From Dyadobacter soli (lineage in GTDB: Bacteria; Bacteroidota; Bacteroidia; Cytophagales; Spirosomataceae), in contig NZ_FNAN01000030.1 in assembly GCF_900101885.1 (NCBI RefSeq), positions 1 through 64,000 on the forward strand: a stretch of DNA of 64,000 nucleotides, given 5' to 3'. The position numbers were made by a program, and so were the translations under genes. The notes below the pieces were generated by a model, which did no database searches, had not been told where the DNA came from, and worked only from the letters and a program-made list of their open reading frames with translations. Below, piece after piece: positions 8,261 through 16,012 of this stretch. Within the stretch, counting starts at the first letter, position 1, and each line of letters begins with the position of its first letter.

Positions 8261-9184
8261 ATGGACTTTTCTCGTCGCGATTTCCTTAAAAAGGCCGGAG
8301 CCACTGCGCTTGCTGCCACTGCATTCACCGATCTGTTCGCCGAACCGGCTGCTAAAAAACTTTGGTTCGACATTTCATTGGCCGAATGGTCGCTGCACAA
8401 GGCTCTTTTCGCGAAAAAACTCACCAACCTCGATTTCCCTGAACTGGCTAAAAAAGAGTTCGGTATCTCTATTGTAGAATATGTAAACCAGTTTTTCAAA
8501 GACAAGGCGGAAGATAAAACTTACCTCGCCGAGCTGCTGAAACGCGCGAAGGACAATGGCGTAACCAACAACCTGATCATGATCGACGGCGAAGGCGGCC
8601 TTGGCGAGCTCGACGCGGCGGTACGTAACAAAGCTGTTGAAAATCACTATAAATGGGTAGAAGCGGCGAAATACCTGGGTTGCAAAACCATCCGCGTGAA
8701 TGCATTCGGTAAAGGTTCAGACGAAGAAGTAGCCAAAGCGGCGATCGATGGATTGGGTAAACTGGGCGAATTCGCTTCGAAAACCGGCATTAATGTGATC
8801 GTTGAAAACCACGGCGGATCGTCTTCAAATGGCAAATGGTTGTCGGGCGTGATGAAGCAGGTGAACATGAAAAATGTAGGTACGCTGCCCGATTTCGGCA
8901 ATTTCTGTATCAAACGTTCTTCAACAGGTTGCGAAGAGTCGTATGACCGTTACCTAGGCACGCAGGAGCTTATGCCTTTTGCAAAAGGTGTAAGTGCGAA
9001 AACTTACGACTTCGATGAGAAAGGAAACTGTATCGAAACGGACTATGCGAAAATCCTGAAGGTGGTGAAGGCCAGCGGGTTCAAAGGCATTGCCGGTATC
9101 GAGTACGAAGGAAGCAAGCTTTCGGAATATGACGGTATCAAGGCGACCAAGGCGCTGTTGGAGCGTGTCGGACCGACTGTGTAG
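8261..9184 (+). CDS. Tat-exported sugar phosphate isomerase/epimerase-like TIM-barrel protein
   Basis: The 307-residue product begins with a twin-arginine signal (SRRDFLKKAG, then a hydrophobic Ala-rich stretch to ~residue 28), so it should be exported folded to the periplasm. The rest is an AP-endonuclease-2/xylose-isomerase-like TIM barrel, with IVENHGG and GIAGIEYEG as likely metal/substrate strands. Members of this group are annotated as sugar phosphate isomerases/epimerases, but most exported ones have no assigned reaction. It follows the CDF gene by 23 bases, and a strong hairpin terminator comes 15 bases after its stop. Confidence 0.8.
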   Translation: MDFSRRDFLKKAGATALAATAFTDLFAEPAAKKLWFDISLAEWSLHKALFAKKLTNLDFPELAKKEFGISIVEYVNQFFKDKAEDKTYLAELLKRAKDNGVTNNLIMIDGEGGLGELDAAVRNKAVENHYKWVEAAKYLGCKTIRVNAFGKGSDEEVAKAAIDGLGKLGEFASKTGINVIVENHGGSSSNGKWLSGVMKQVNMKNVGTLPDFGNFCIKRSSTGCEESYDRYLGTQELMPFAKGVSAKTYDFDEKGNCIETDYAKILKVVKASGFKGIAGIEYEGSKLSEYDGIKATKALLERVGPTV

Positions 9185-9198
9185 TTTCGATTTACAAT

Positions 9199-9239
9199 AA
9201 AACAAGAACGCCTGGCAAATTGCCAGGCGTTCTTGTTTT
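9199..9239. terminator. Perfect 19-bp hairpin, bidirectional terminator
   Basis: Arms at 9199-9217 and 9221-9239 are exact reverse complements with a 3-base loop; one edge reads AAAACAAGAACG and the other ends in TTGTTTTA. It follows the isomerase-like gene and is flanked by A and T tracts, so it can stop transcription from either side. Confidence 0.8.
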
Positions 9240-9242
9240 ATT

Positions 9243-9373
9243 GCGGTCAGAGACCGCGTGACGCTCGGACGTAGTTGGAAACTACGCCCAACTGATGGAA
9301 GTGAACCGGACATCGCAAAGAAGTTGGGCGTAGTCTGAGACTACGTCCGAGTGTAAGCCGGTCTCCGACCGGC
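9243..9373. repeat. Nested palindromic (REP/BIME-like) intergenic element
   Basis: Four short palindromes are arranged as two nested pairs. Outer units at 9243-9257 and 9358-9372 are near reverse complements of each other (one mismatch in the 13-base core CGGTCTCYGACCG). Inner 30-base arms at 9264-9293 and 9322-9351 are also reverse complements except for the middle six bases, and each arm is itself a hairpin around GTAGT...ACTAC. The whole can fold as one long stem or four small ones. It lies between convergent genes and carries no reading frame. Confidence 0.7.
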
Positions 9374-9384
9374 CACCCCCAATC

Positions 9385-10074
9385 TCACATCCCCAGATAA
9401 CTCAAAAACTCCTTCTTTGTCCCCTCTTCCTCAAACTTCCCACCATAAAAAGCAGTAACCGTTGAGCTGCCTGAATCCCGTATCCCGCGTGACTGCACGC
9501 ACATATGTTGCGCGTCGATTACCACGGCTACGTCTTCGGTTTGTAATGCTTCTTTTAATTCATTTGCAATCTGCACGGTAAGCCGTTCCTGTACCTGCGG
9601 ACGTTTCGAGTAGTACTCCACAATACGGTTCAGCTTCGATAAGCCGATCACCTTCCCGCTTGAAATATAGGCGACATGCGCCTTGCCGTAAATCGGGACA
9701 AAGTGGTGCTCGCAATTTGAAAACACCGAAATGTCCTTCTCAACCAGCATTTGGTTGTATTTATATTTATTGTCAAACAGCGCGATTGCCGGCTTGTTTT
9801 TCGGATCCAGACCGCTGAAAACTTCTTTGATATACATTTTCGCAACCCGTTTCGGCGTGCCTTTGAGGCTGTCGTCCGTCAGGTCGAGGCCCATGATCTC
9901 CATGATGTGGCGGAAATGCTTCTCGATCAACTCCATTTTAAGCTCATCCTCCATCGCGAACGCGTCCTTGCGGAGGGGAGTCTCTATCCCTGAAAACAAA
10001 TGATCGTCACCAACCTCCTCGATGTCCAAAGCTTCACTGGACTGGATACTCGACAAAATTCCGTTCTGTTTCAT
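9385..10074 (-). CDS. folE: GTP cyclohydrolase I FolE
   Basis: FolE converts GTP to 7,8-dihydroneopterin triphosphate, the first step of folate and other pterin/deazapurine pathways. The product (229 residues) has the zinc-site Cys in SNCEHHFVP and the second Cys in CVQSRGI, the signature GLSKLNRIVEYYSKRPQVQERLT, split here as GLSKLNRIVEYY and RPQVQERLT, and the RGIRDSGS end. The ATG at 10074 gives a 41-base overlap with the PTPS-type gene upstream; a later ATG at ~9951 would drop the poorly conserved N-terminus. The two genes are clearly one operon. Confidence 0.93.
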   Translation of the reverse strand: MKQNGILSSIQSSEALDIEEVGDDHLFSGIETPLRKDAFAMEDELKMELIEKHFRHIMEIMGLDLTDDSLKGTPKRVAKMYIKEVFSGLDPKNKPAIALFDNKYKYNQMLVEKDISVFSNCEHHFVPIYGKAHVAYISSGKVIGLSKLNRIVEYYSKRPQVQERLTVQIANELKEALQTEDVAVVIDAQHMCVQSRGIRDSGSSTVTAFYGGKFEEEGTKKEFLSYLGM

Positions 10075-10450
10075 ACAATCTGATTTTCAGGTCCAGACCT
10101 GAGTCAATTTTGGGTCTTATTACTGAATAAATAACGATCGCGATGTTTTCCGCGGTCGGATTAAGGGTTTTGAATTCTTCAACGTCGAGATTCAGGTTCC
10201 GGTGATCAAACCGGTCGATAACGGATTCCTTCAATATGGCGCTAAGTACTTTCATGTCCATCACGTAGCCTGTTTCGGGGTCAACCGGACCCGTTACCTG
10301 TACGATCAGTTCATAATTGTGCCCGTGAAAGTTGGGATTGTTACACTTTCCGAAAACCTCCCCGTTCTTCTCCTCCGACCAATCCGGATTGTGAAGACGA
10401 TGGGCCGCATTGAAATGCTCCTTCCGGAACACCGCCACCTTTTGCACCAT
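10034..10450 (-). CDS. queD: 6-pyruvoyl-tetrahydropterin synthase / QueD-family protein
   Basis: A 138-residue T-fold protein that acts on the FolE product dihydroneopterin triphosphate. Zinc ligands are His17 (HFNAAHRL), His42 and His44 (FHGHN); the catalytic Cys36 sits in CNNPNFHGH. The Cys-x5-His spacing is that of 6-pyruvoyl-tetrahydropterin synthase rather than the Cys-x3-His of E. coli QueD, so the product may be 6-pyruvoyl-tetrahydropterin (biopterin-like) instead of, or as well as, carboxytetrahydropterin for queuosine. No queC, queE or queF is next to it. It is the first gene of an operon with folE, which overlaps its end. Gene symbol is given for the family; the exact reaction is open. 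Confidence 0.8.
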   Translation of the reverse strand: MVQKVAVFRKEHFNAAHRLHNPDWSEEKNGEVFGKCNNPNFHGHNYELIVQVTGPVDPETGYVMDMKVLSAILKESVIDRFDHRNLNLDVEEFKTLNPTAENIAIVIYSVIRPKIDSGLDLKIRLYETERNFVEYPVQ

Positions 10451-10755
10451 ATTTTAAACCACTTAAAATTTTCGTTTGCCTTAAATGTCGTTACAAAGTT
10501 TGTGTCCAACACATCTAAGGGTTCGAGCATGCTTTGAGTCGCTCTCAGAAGTCTCTTGCTTTGGGTAAACGCTGTAAGCTAGGAAATTGTTCACGGCATT
10601 CCTATTTACTGTTACCGGAATGCGTCCGGTATGTCAAGTTTTAATTAATAAAAAAATTTAAAAATCTGGCTTTTGCGTGTAAATTGCAGCCCCGGACCCG
10701 GTAAAGCCAAATAATCTTCTACCAACCGTACCGCCAACTTTCAACAGATTCTGAT
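10451..10755. other. Gene-free stretch between the pterin operon and the GH109-like gene
   Basis: 305 bases between divergent genes. It holds an AT-rich segment around 10637-10666 but no reading frame, RNA gene or convincing -33/-7 pair that I can support. Promoters for both flanking units must lie here. Confidence 0.5.
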
Positions 10756-12108
10756 ATGGATAGACGTGATTTTCTGCAAAAAACAGCATTGGCCGCACCC
10801 GTCGCAGGCATCATCCCATCGCTGAATTTGAAAAAGGAAAAACCGGCAGGAAATGTACGTTTAGGTTTTATAGGCGTCGGGCTAAGAGGACGCAACCATG
10901 TGGAGCAAGCTTTGTTTCGACCGGATGTGGAAATCAATGCGATCTGCGACATCGACCCCGAAGCCGTCAATATTACGCTCGACAAAATCAAAAAGGCCGG
11001 CCGCAAGGCCCCAGTGGTGTATTCCAAAGGCGAAGAGGATTTTATGAACCTCGTCAAGCGCGACGACCTGGACGGCGTGCTCATCGCCACGCCCTGGCAA
11101 TGGCACGTACCGATGGCGCTGGCATCGATGAATGCGGGCAAGTACACCGCGGTAGAAGTTTCCGCAACCGTTACTTTGCAGGAATCCTGGGATTTGGTCA
11201 ACACTTACGAAAAGACCGGCTCGCATTGCATGATCCTCGAAAATGTATGCTACCGCCGTGATGTTATGGCCATACTCAAAATGATCCGCGCCGGTATGTT
11301 CGGCGAAATGACGTACGCGCATTGCGGCTACCAGCACGACTTGCGGGGCATCAAATTTAATACCGGCAAAAGTAATGCAGGTCACGGCGTCGAATTTGGT
11401 GCGAAAGGGTTTTCCGAAGCCAAATGGCGTACGCAGCATTCCGTCGACCGTAATGGCGACCTCTACCCTACCCACGGCCTGGGCCCGGTAGCACATTGGC
11501 TCGATATCAACCGGGGCAACTGTTTTACCCACCTGACATCCATGGCCACCAAATCACGTAGTTTACATAAATACATTGTAGATCACGGCGGCAAGGACCA
11601 CCCGAATGCAAAAGTCAATTTCAAACTGGGCGACATTGTGACGACGATGATCCAATGCCATAATGGCGAAAACATCGTGCTCATCCACGACACCAACTCG
11701 CCGCGCCCCTACTCGCTCGCATTCCGCGCGCAGGGAACCGAGGGTATCTGGATGAACGACGGCCACACCATTTACCTCGAAGGCGTATCGCCCAAAGAGC
11801 ATACCGCGGAGCCGGACAAGCCCTATCTCGATAAAAACGACCATCCGCTTTGGGCCAAATATGCCAAGGAAGCCGAGAATGCAGGCCACGGCGGCATCGA
11901 CTACTTTGTGTTACGCGGATTTGTAGAAGCCATCAAGCGCAAAACCGCCCCTCCGATCGACGTCTACGACGCCGCGGTGTGGAGTGCTATCAGCCCTTTA
12001 TCCGAACTTTCGATCGCACGCGGCAGCTCGCCCGTTGAGATTCCGGACTTTACGAGAGGAAAATGGCGAACAAATCAACGGATCTTTGGCCTGAATGACG
12101 AATTTTGA
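10756..12108 (+). CDS. Tat-exported Gfo/Idh/MocA protein of GH109 type (NAD-dependent glycosidase-like)
   Basis: The 450-residue product starts with a twin-arginine signal (MDRRDFLQK). A Rossmann NAD-binding motif follows at ~37-50 (GFIGVGLRGRNHV) and the C-terminal Gfo/Idh/MocA domain after ~155. The segments GLRGRNHVE, YPTHGLGPVAHW and HDTNSPRPYS are those of glycoside hydrolase family 109, whose founding member is an alpha-N-acetylgalactosaminidase that uses bound NAD in a redox-assisted mechanism (established knowledge). Some GH109 members have other specificities. It is followed after 43 bases by a sugar transporter and then a sugar kinase, fitting release, uptake and phosphorylation of a galactose-type sugar. 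Confidence 0.85.
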   Translation: MDRRDFLQKTALAAPVAGIIPSLNLKKEKPAGNVRLGFIGVGLRGRNHVEQALFRPDVEINAICDIDPEAVNITLDKIKKAGRKAPVVYSKGEEDFMNLVKRDDLDGVLIATPWQWHVPMALASMNAGKYTAVEVSATVTLQESWDLVNTYEKTGSHCMILENVCYRRDVMAILKMIRAGMFGEMTYAHCGYQHDLRGIKFNTGKSNAGHGVEFGAKGFSEAKWRTQHSVDRNGDLYPTHGLGPVAHWLDINRGNCFTHLTSMATKSRSLHKYIVDHGGKDHPNAKVNFKLGDIVTTMIQCHNGENIVLIHDTNSPRPYSLAFRAQGTEGIWMNDGHTIYLEGVSPKEHTAEPDKPYLDKNDHPLWAKYAKEAENAGHGGIDYFVLRGFVEAIKRKTAPPIDVYDAAVWSAISPLSELSIARGSSPVEIPDFTRGKWRTNQRIFGLNDEF

Positions 12109-12151
12109 GTATTATAATAACCTGAACTAACCTTATCCAAATACGACTTAA

Positions 12152-13378
12152 ATGAGCAAAAAGAACAGTTACCTGGGTCCCCTCTTCATTATCGGCATTC
12201 TATTCTTTGTGATGGGTTTCGTCACATGGGTTAACGGAACACTGATCACCTTCTTTAAAAAAGCATTTTCTCTCGACAACACCAGTTCTTACCTGGTAAC
12301 GTTCGCATTTTTCATCTCCTACACCGTGATGGCGATCCCGTGCTCGATGGTTTTGAAAAAGACCGGTTTTAAAAACGGTATGTCGCTGGCACTCGGCGTA
12401 ATGGCTGTGGGTACGCTGATATTCATTCCGGCTGCGGAAATGGCTTCCTATCCATTGTTCCTGGTCGGGCTTTTCACCATCGGTATCGGTCTTACTGTAT
12501 TGCAAACCGCTTCCAACCCCTATGCGACGATCCTCGGCCCACGCGAAAGTGCCGCGCAGCGGATCAGTATCATGGGTATTGCCAATAAAGGCGCTGGTAT
12601 CATCAGTCAGATTGTAATCGGTAAAATTTTACTAGCGGGAGCGACATCTTCTGATCCAAAAGAAGAACTTGATAAAGTTGCAATGCCCTATATGATACTT
12701 ACCGCGATCCTTATCGGCCTTGCTTTATTGATCAAATTCTCAAAAGGATTGACAGAGGTAAGTGAGGAGGAAGAGGACGATTCGAACCAGGCAGGTATCC
12801 ATCTAAATGCCGACAAATCAAGCGTTTTGAAGTACCCGAATCTAGTACTGGGTGTACTTGCAATTTTCTGCTACGTAGGTGTGGAAGTTTTGGCCGCGGA
12901 TACGATTATTACGTACGGAGTTTCATTAGGATTCCCAGAAACCGAAGCAAGTTTCTTCGGAACTTATCCACTTGTCGGAATGCTGGTTGGCTACTTTCTA
13001 GGAATTGTTTTAATCCCAAAATTTGTCTCCCAGCAAGCCTATCTCACATTTAGCGCAATCCTGGGAATGGTAGCTGCATTATTTGCAATTTACTCTCCCG
13101 GATTTACTTCTATCATCTGTTTGGCCATTGCTGGCTTTGCAAATGCAGTAATTTGGCCTGCTCTGTGGCCCTTAGCGCTGCATGGCCTTGGAAAATTCAC
13201 CAAAATCGGCTCGGCACTCTTGGTTATGGGTATTTCCGGAGGAGCGATCATTCCAGTTGCCTATGGTAAAATTGCTGATTCGATTAAAAGTACGCAGCAC
13301 GCTTACTGGATCATGATTCCACTATATATCTTTATACTTTATTTCGGTCTCGTAGGCCACAAAAAGAAAAGCTGGTAG
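12152..13378 (+). CDS. Sugar MFS transporter (FucP/glucose-galactose type)
   Basis: A 408-residue major facilitator protein with 12 predicted helices, of the fucose/glucose/galactose:proton symporter group: GFVTWVNGTLITFFKKAF in helix 1 and QTASNPYATILGP in helix 4-5 are group signatures. It should bring a free sugar across the inner membrane. It lies between the GH109-like gene and the GHMP kinase gene (4 bases to the latter), so the substrate is probably the sugar released by the first and used by the second. The second half of the gene (from about 12600) is visibly more AT-rich, with more TTA/ATT/GGA codons than the neighbours, possibly a recombined segment. Confidence 0.87.
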   Translation: MSKKNSYLGPLFIIGILFFVMGFVTWVNGTLITFFKKAFSLDNTSSYLVTFAFFISYTVMAIPCSMVLKKTGFKNGMSLALGVMAVGTLIFIPAAEMASYPLFLVGLFTIGIGLTVLQTASNPYATILGPRESAAQRISIMGIANKGAGIISQIVIGKILLAGATSSDPKEELDKVAMPYMILTAILIGLALLIKFSKGLTEVSEEEEDDSNQAGIHLNADKSSVLKYPNLVLGVLAIFCYVGVEVLAADTIITYGVSLGFPETEASFFGTYPLVGMLVGYFLGIVLIPKFVSQQAYLTFSAILGMVAALFAIYSPGFTSIICLAIAGFANAVIWPALWPLALHGLGKFTKIGSALLVMGISGGAIIPVAYGKIADSIKSTQHAYWIMIPLYIFILYFGLVGHKKKSW

Positions 13379-13382
13379 TTCA

Positions 13383-14465
13383 ATGAGGATTTCAACTCCC
13401 GGCCGCATTTGCCTTTTCGGGGAACACCAGGATTACCTGGGGCTCCCCGTGATCGCAGCGGCCATATCGCGAAGAATTAGTGTCGACGGCGGTTATCGCG
13501 ATGATCAAAAAATAGTGTTGCATCTGCCCGATCTGGGTACTAAGGAAGAATTCTCACTCGATACGACATTCCCTTACACCAAGCCGCGCGACTATTTCCG
13601 CAGCACGATCAATGTTGTCAAAAGAAAGGGACTAACCTTCTCCAAAGGCTTCGAGGCGACCATTCACGGGAATATTCCCATTAACTCCGGGACATCCAGC
13701 TCTTCGGCATTGATTGTATCCTGGGCCCATTTCCTGGACAAGCTAAGCGACAATCCACTCAATTTTTCAAAAAAAGAACTGGGAGAAATCGCCAATGCGG
13801 CAGAAGTACTGGAATTCGGCGAGCCCGGCGGGATGATGGACAACTACTCCACCGCCATCGGCAATGTCATTTACCTCGAATCGACGCCTGTCATCAAAGT
13901 AGAGGCATTAACCCCTAAACTAGGTACATTCGTCCTCGGCGATTCGCTGGAACCCAAAGACACGCTCGGTATCCTGGCCCGCTGCCGTTTTGGAATGGAA
14001 GAAGTAATCAAAATCGTCACCGGTTACGACCCATCTTTCTCCATTTTCACGACACCCATCGAACAGGTAACAGACTACAAGTCCATACTCTCCGACGACC
14101 AGCTGAGCCTGCTCAATGCCAACATCGAAGACCGCGACATTCTCGTGGAAGGGAAAGTGCTCCTGATCGACAGTGCCGAAAACCACGCCAGCGGCGACTT
14201 CGACAAGCATTTCGGCAGCCTGCTCTACAAGCATTACCAAAACCTCCGCGACCACAAACGCACCTCCACGCCGAAAATCGAACGCATGATGAACGCAGCC
14301 CTCGGTGCCGGTGCATTAGGCGGCAAAATCAACGGCTCGGGCGGAGGCGGCTGCATGTTCGCGTACGCGCCTACGCATGCGGAAGAGGTGGCCGAGGCCA
14401 TCGAGCGCGAAGGTGGGAAGAGCTACATTATTACTGTCGACGAAGGCACCCGGATCGAAGGATAA
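13383..14465 (+). CDS. GHMP-family sugar kinase (galactokinase/GalNAc-kinase like)
   Basis: The 360-residue product has the three GHMP motifs: GRICLFGEHQDYLG at ~7-20 (galactokinase-type sugar contact), the ATP-binding loop PINSGTSSSSAL at ~99-110, and the C-terminal INGSGGGGCMF near 317. The GEHQDY pattern resembles the GEHTDY of galactokinases. It phosphorylates a sugar, most likely galactose or N-acetylgalactosamine given its operon with a GH109-like glycosidase and a sugar permease, though mevalonate-kinase-like substrates cannot be excluded. ATG at 13383, four bases after the transporter stop. A hairpin overlaps its stop codon. Confidence 0.82.
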   Translation: MRISTPGRICLFGEHQDYLGLPVIAAAISRRISVDGGYRDDQKIVLHLPDLGTKEEFSLDTTFPYTKPRDYFRSTINVVKRKGLTFSKGFEATIHGNIPINSGTSSSSALIVSWAHFLDKLSDNPLNFSKKELGEIANAAEVLEFGEPGGMMDNYSTAIGNVIYLESTPVIKVEALTPKLGTFVLGDSLEPKDTLGILARCRFGMEEVIKIVTGYDPSFSIFTTPIEQVTDYKSILSDDQLSLLNANIEDRDILVEGKVLLIDSAENHASGDFDKHFGSLLYKHYQNLRDHKRTSTPKIERMMNAALGAGALGGKINGSGGGGCMFAYAPTHAEEVAEAIEREGGKSYIITVDEGTRIEG

Positions 14466-14486
14466 CCGATCCGGGCGCTTCGCCTG
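14449..14486 (+). terminator. Hairpin terminator overlapping the end of the GHMP kinase gene
   Basis: A perfect 9-bp stem (14449-14457 with 14467-14475) encloses the stop codon in its loop; a small GCGCTTCGC hairpin and a run of T follow. Confidence 0.5.
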
Positions 14487-14508
14487 AATTTTTCCATTGC
14501 AAACGTCC

Positions 14509-15591
14509 TCATTTCTCGATTAGGACCCGTTTCGTCTGCACCGTTCTATCCTCGAAAGTTGCCTTCAAGAAATATGTCCCTTTCAACCCTGCATTCAATT
14601 TTACAGTCGTCAGGTCTCCGTCTTCATTTGATAAATAGTTCTGCACCAACCGCTGTCTTTCATCCAGGAGCGCAATTTTTGTTATCCTGTTAACCCTGCC
14701 GTTCAGATTTACAGCCTGAATATCCTCGGGTGATTTCGATGATATTGTAATGACTTCATCCTCCCGGGCCGGATTAGGATATACCTGCATTTTAGCACCA
14801 TTTGGCTTGAAGAATGTAAACGAATATCGAGGCGCGCCGCAGAATGCAATGGAAAGGCCACCATTGTTCGAAGGGCCATTGAATGTGAAATTCACTGCCC
14901 CAGAACTTTGATTACTGATGATGGTGCTTCCAGCAGTCGGGCTGAATGTTGGCCCGGTGTCTGGATCTAGTCCCCAAAATATCTGCATATTGTGCGCGCC
15001 CCAGGTAGTGGTTTGGAAGCTACCGGAGATCAGTTTACCATCAAGGTAGACGCTTGTCAATGGTGGAGCGTAGTTGCACGTCCAGCAGGTTGATGGATTG
15101 CCATAGCCAGGGGGCACATCGAGCGCATTGTGCTTAACCAATGGACCAGGCCCGAACTTGGAAATGAATTTACCGTCGTATGTTGTCAAAGCTGAATGAT
15201 CTCCAGAGTATCGTATTCGTAGTTTTCCGACGGTGCTGTTGTAGTTTGTTTGGGTATAACTTGGATTCACCCCCGCTATATAAGGCGTCACCCCACCAAA
15301 GGTCACTTGGTCAATACAAGTCTGGGCTCCTCCGGTAGAAACGTGCCAAGCATAGCCGTGGCAGTTATACTGCCTCGAATAGTTAGCCAAAATAGTGCAA
15401 CTCGGGCCGTAAAGCCCGTTTTGGATGGCATTTTGGTTCGATTGCAATTGCGCATCAGTATAAAACCCTGCATTTTGATATGCGAAAAGTGCTGCCGGCG
15501 GCACCGCTACTCCGTTAGGCGTATTTACCTGCGAATAACATACATGGATACATATGTGCGAAATCAGCACTGCTGTACAGATCTTGTTCAT
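14509..15591 (-). CDS. Secreted protein with CHGYA motif and type IX secretion sorting domain
   Basis: From the ATG at 15591 the product is 360 residues with a Sec signal peptide (to about residue 20). The last ~80 residues form a type A T9SS C-terminal sorting domain: it opens with VYPNPAREDE, has KIALLDERQRLVQ in the middle and ends GTYFLKATFEDRT...KRVLIEK, so it should be exported by the type IX system. The N-terminal half holds YNCHGYAWH and, ~70 residues on, GDHSALTTYDGKF then KFGPGPLVKHNAL; the Cys plus two His are arranged as in NlpC/CHAP-like papain-fold peptidases or amidases, which I only infer. The middle region resembles a generic beta-sandwich. It is last in a three-gene run of exported proteins. 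Confidence 0.72.
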   Translation of the reverse strand: MNKICTAVLISHICIHVCYSQVNTPNGVAVPPAALFAYQNAGFYTDAQLQSNQNAIQNGLYGPSCTILANYSRQYNCHGYAWHVSTGGAQTCIDQVTFGGVTPYIAGVNPSYTQTNYNSTVGKLRIRYSGDHSALTTYDGKFISKFGPGPLVKHNALDVPPGYGNPSTCWTCNYAPPLTSVYLDGKLISGSFQTTTWGAHNMQIFWGLDPDTGPTFSPTAGSTIISNQSSGAVNFTFNGPSNNGGLSIAFCGAPRYSFTFFKPNGAKMQVYPNPAREDEVITISSKSPEDIQAVNLNGRVNRITKIALLDERQRLVQNYLSNEDGDLTTVKLNAGLKGTYFLKATFEDRTVQTKRVLIEK

Positions 15592-15596
15592 ATTTC

Positions 15597-16001
15597 TCAA
15601 TATTGTTCTGTTAACAAAACTACCATCAACTCAATATTATCGTAGAATTCGTTATAGTGAATCTGCAAGTCTCCAAGGTGCTGGCCTGAACAATTAAAAA
15701 TGTGGCTTGCCGGGCCTGAAAGGAACGAGTTTTCGAACGCAAGAAAATACGCTCCCCTATAACGATACACTGCCACCCGTAATGAGCCCATTTTCGGTTG
15801 TTGAAACCAGGCCAGCTCCTCCTGTACCCAGGGTTCATTTTCCAAGAACTCCTTTGTGAAGCACGAACTATCCGGCTCGTATTCATTAATCTCTCTTTGA
15901 TCGCAAGATTCGGCGAAGATGAGGACCGACAAAATCACAATGGTGAACAACCGGCTTAAATGGAAGCTTTGACTTCCGCGGAGAACTGTAAATGTCTTCA
16001 T
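15597..16001 (-). CDS. Small lipoprotein of unknown function
   Basis: The 134-residue product has a long N-terminal region, a hydrophobic helix and a lipobox-like FAESC around residue 33, so it should be lipid-anchored. The mature part includes the segment ENEPWVQEELAW and an aromatic VYRYRGAYFLAFEN, a pattern I have seen in small Bacteroidota lipoproteins of unknown role. Its stop lies six bases before the start of the T9SS protein gene, and it follows another exported-protein gene by 11 bases, so the three genes form one operon. Function unknown. Confidence 0.6.
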   Translation of the reverse strand: MKTFTVLRGSQSFHLSRLFTIVILSVLIFAESCDQREINEYEPDSSCFTKEFLENEPWVQEELAWFQQPKMGSLRVAVYRYRGAYFLAFENSFLSGPASHIFNCSGQHLGDLQIHYNEFYDNIELMVVLLTEQY

Positions 16002-16012
16002 GACTTTAATTT

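Noticed and set aside
10034..10074. Frameshift suspected because folE and the PTPS gene overlap by 41 bases
   Set aside because: Both proteins are complete with their own active sites; the overlap comes from an N-terminal extension of FolE or a start further inside.
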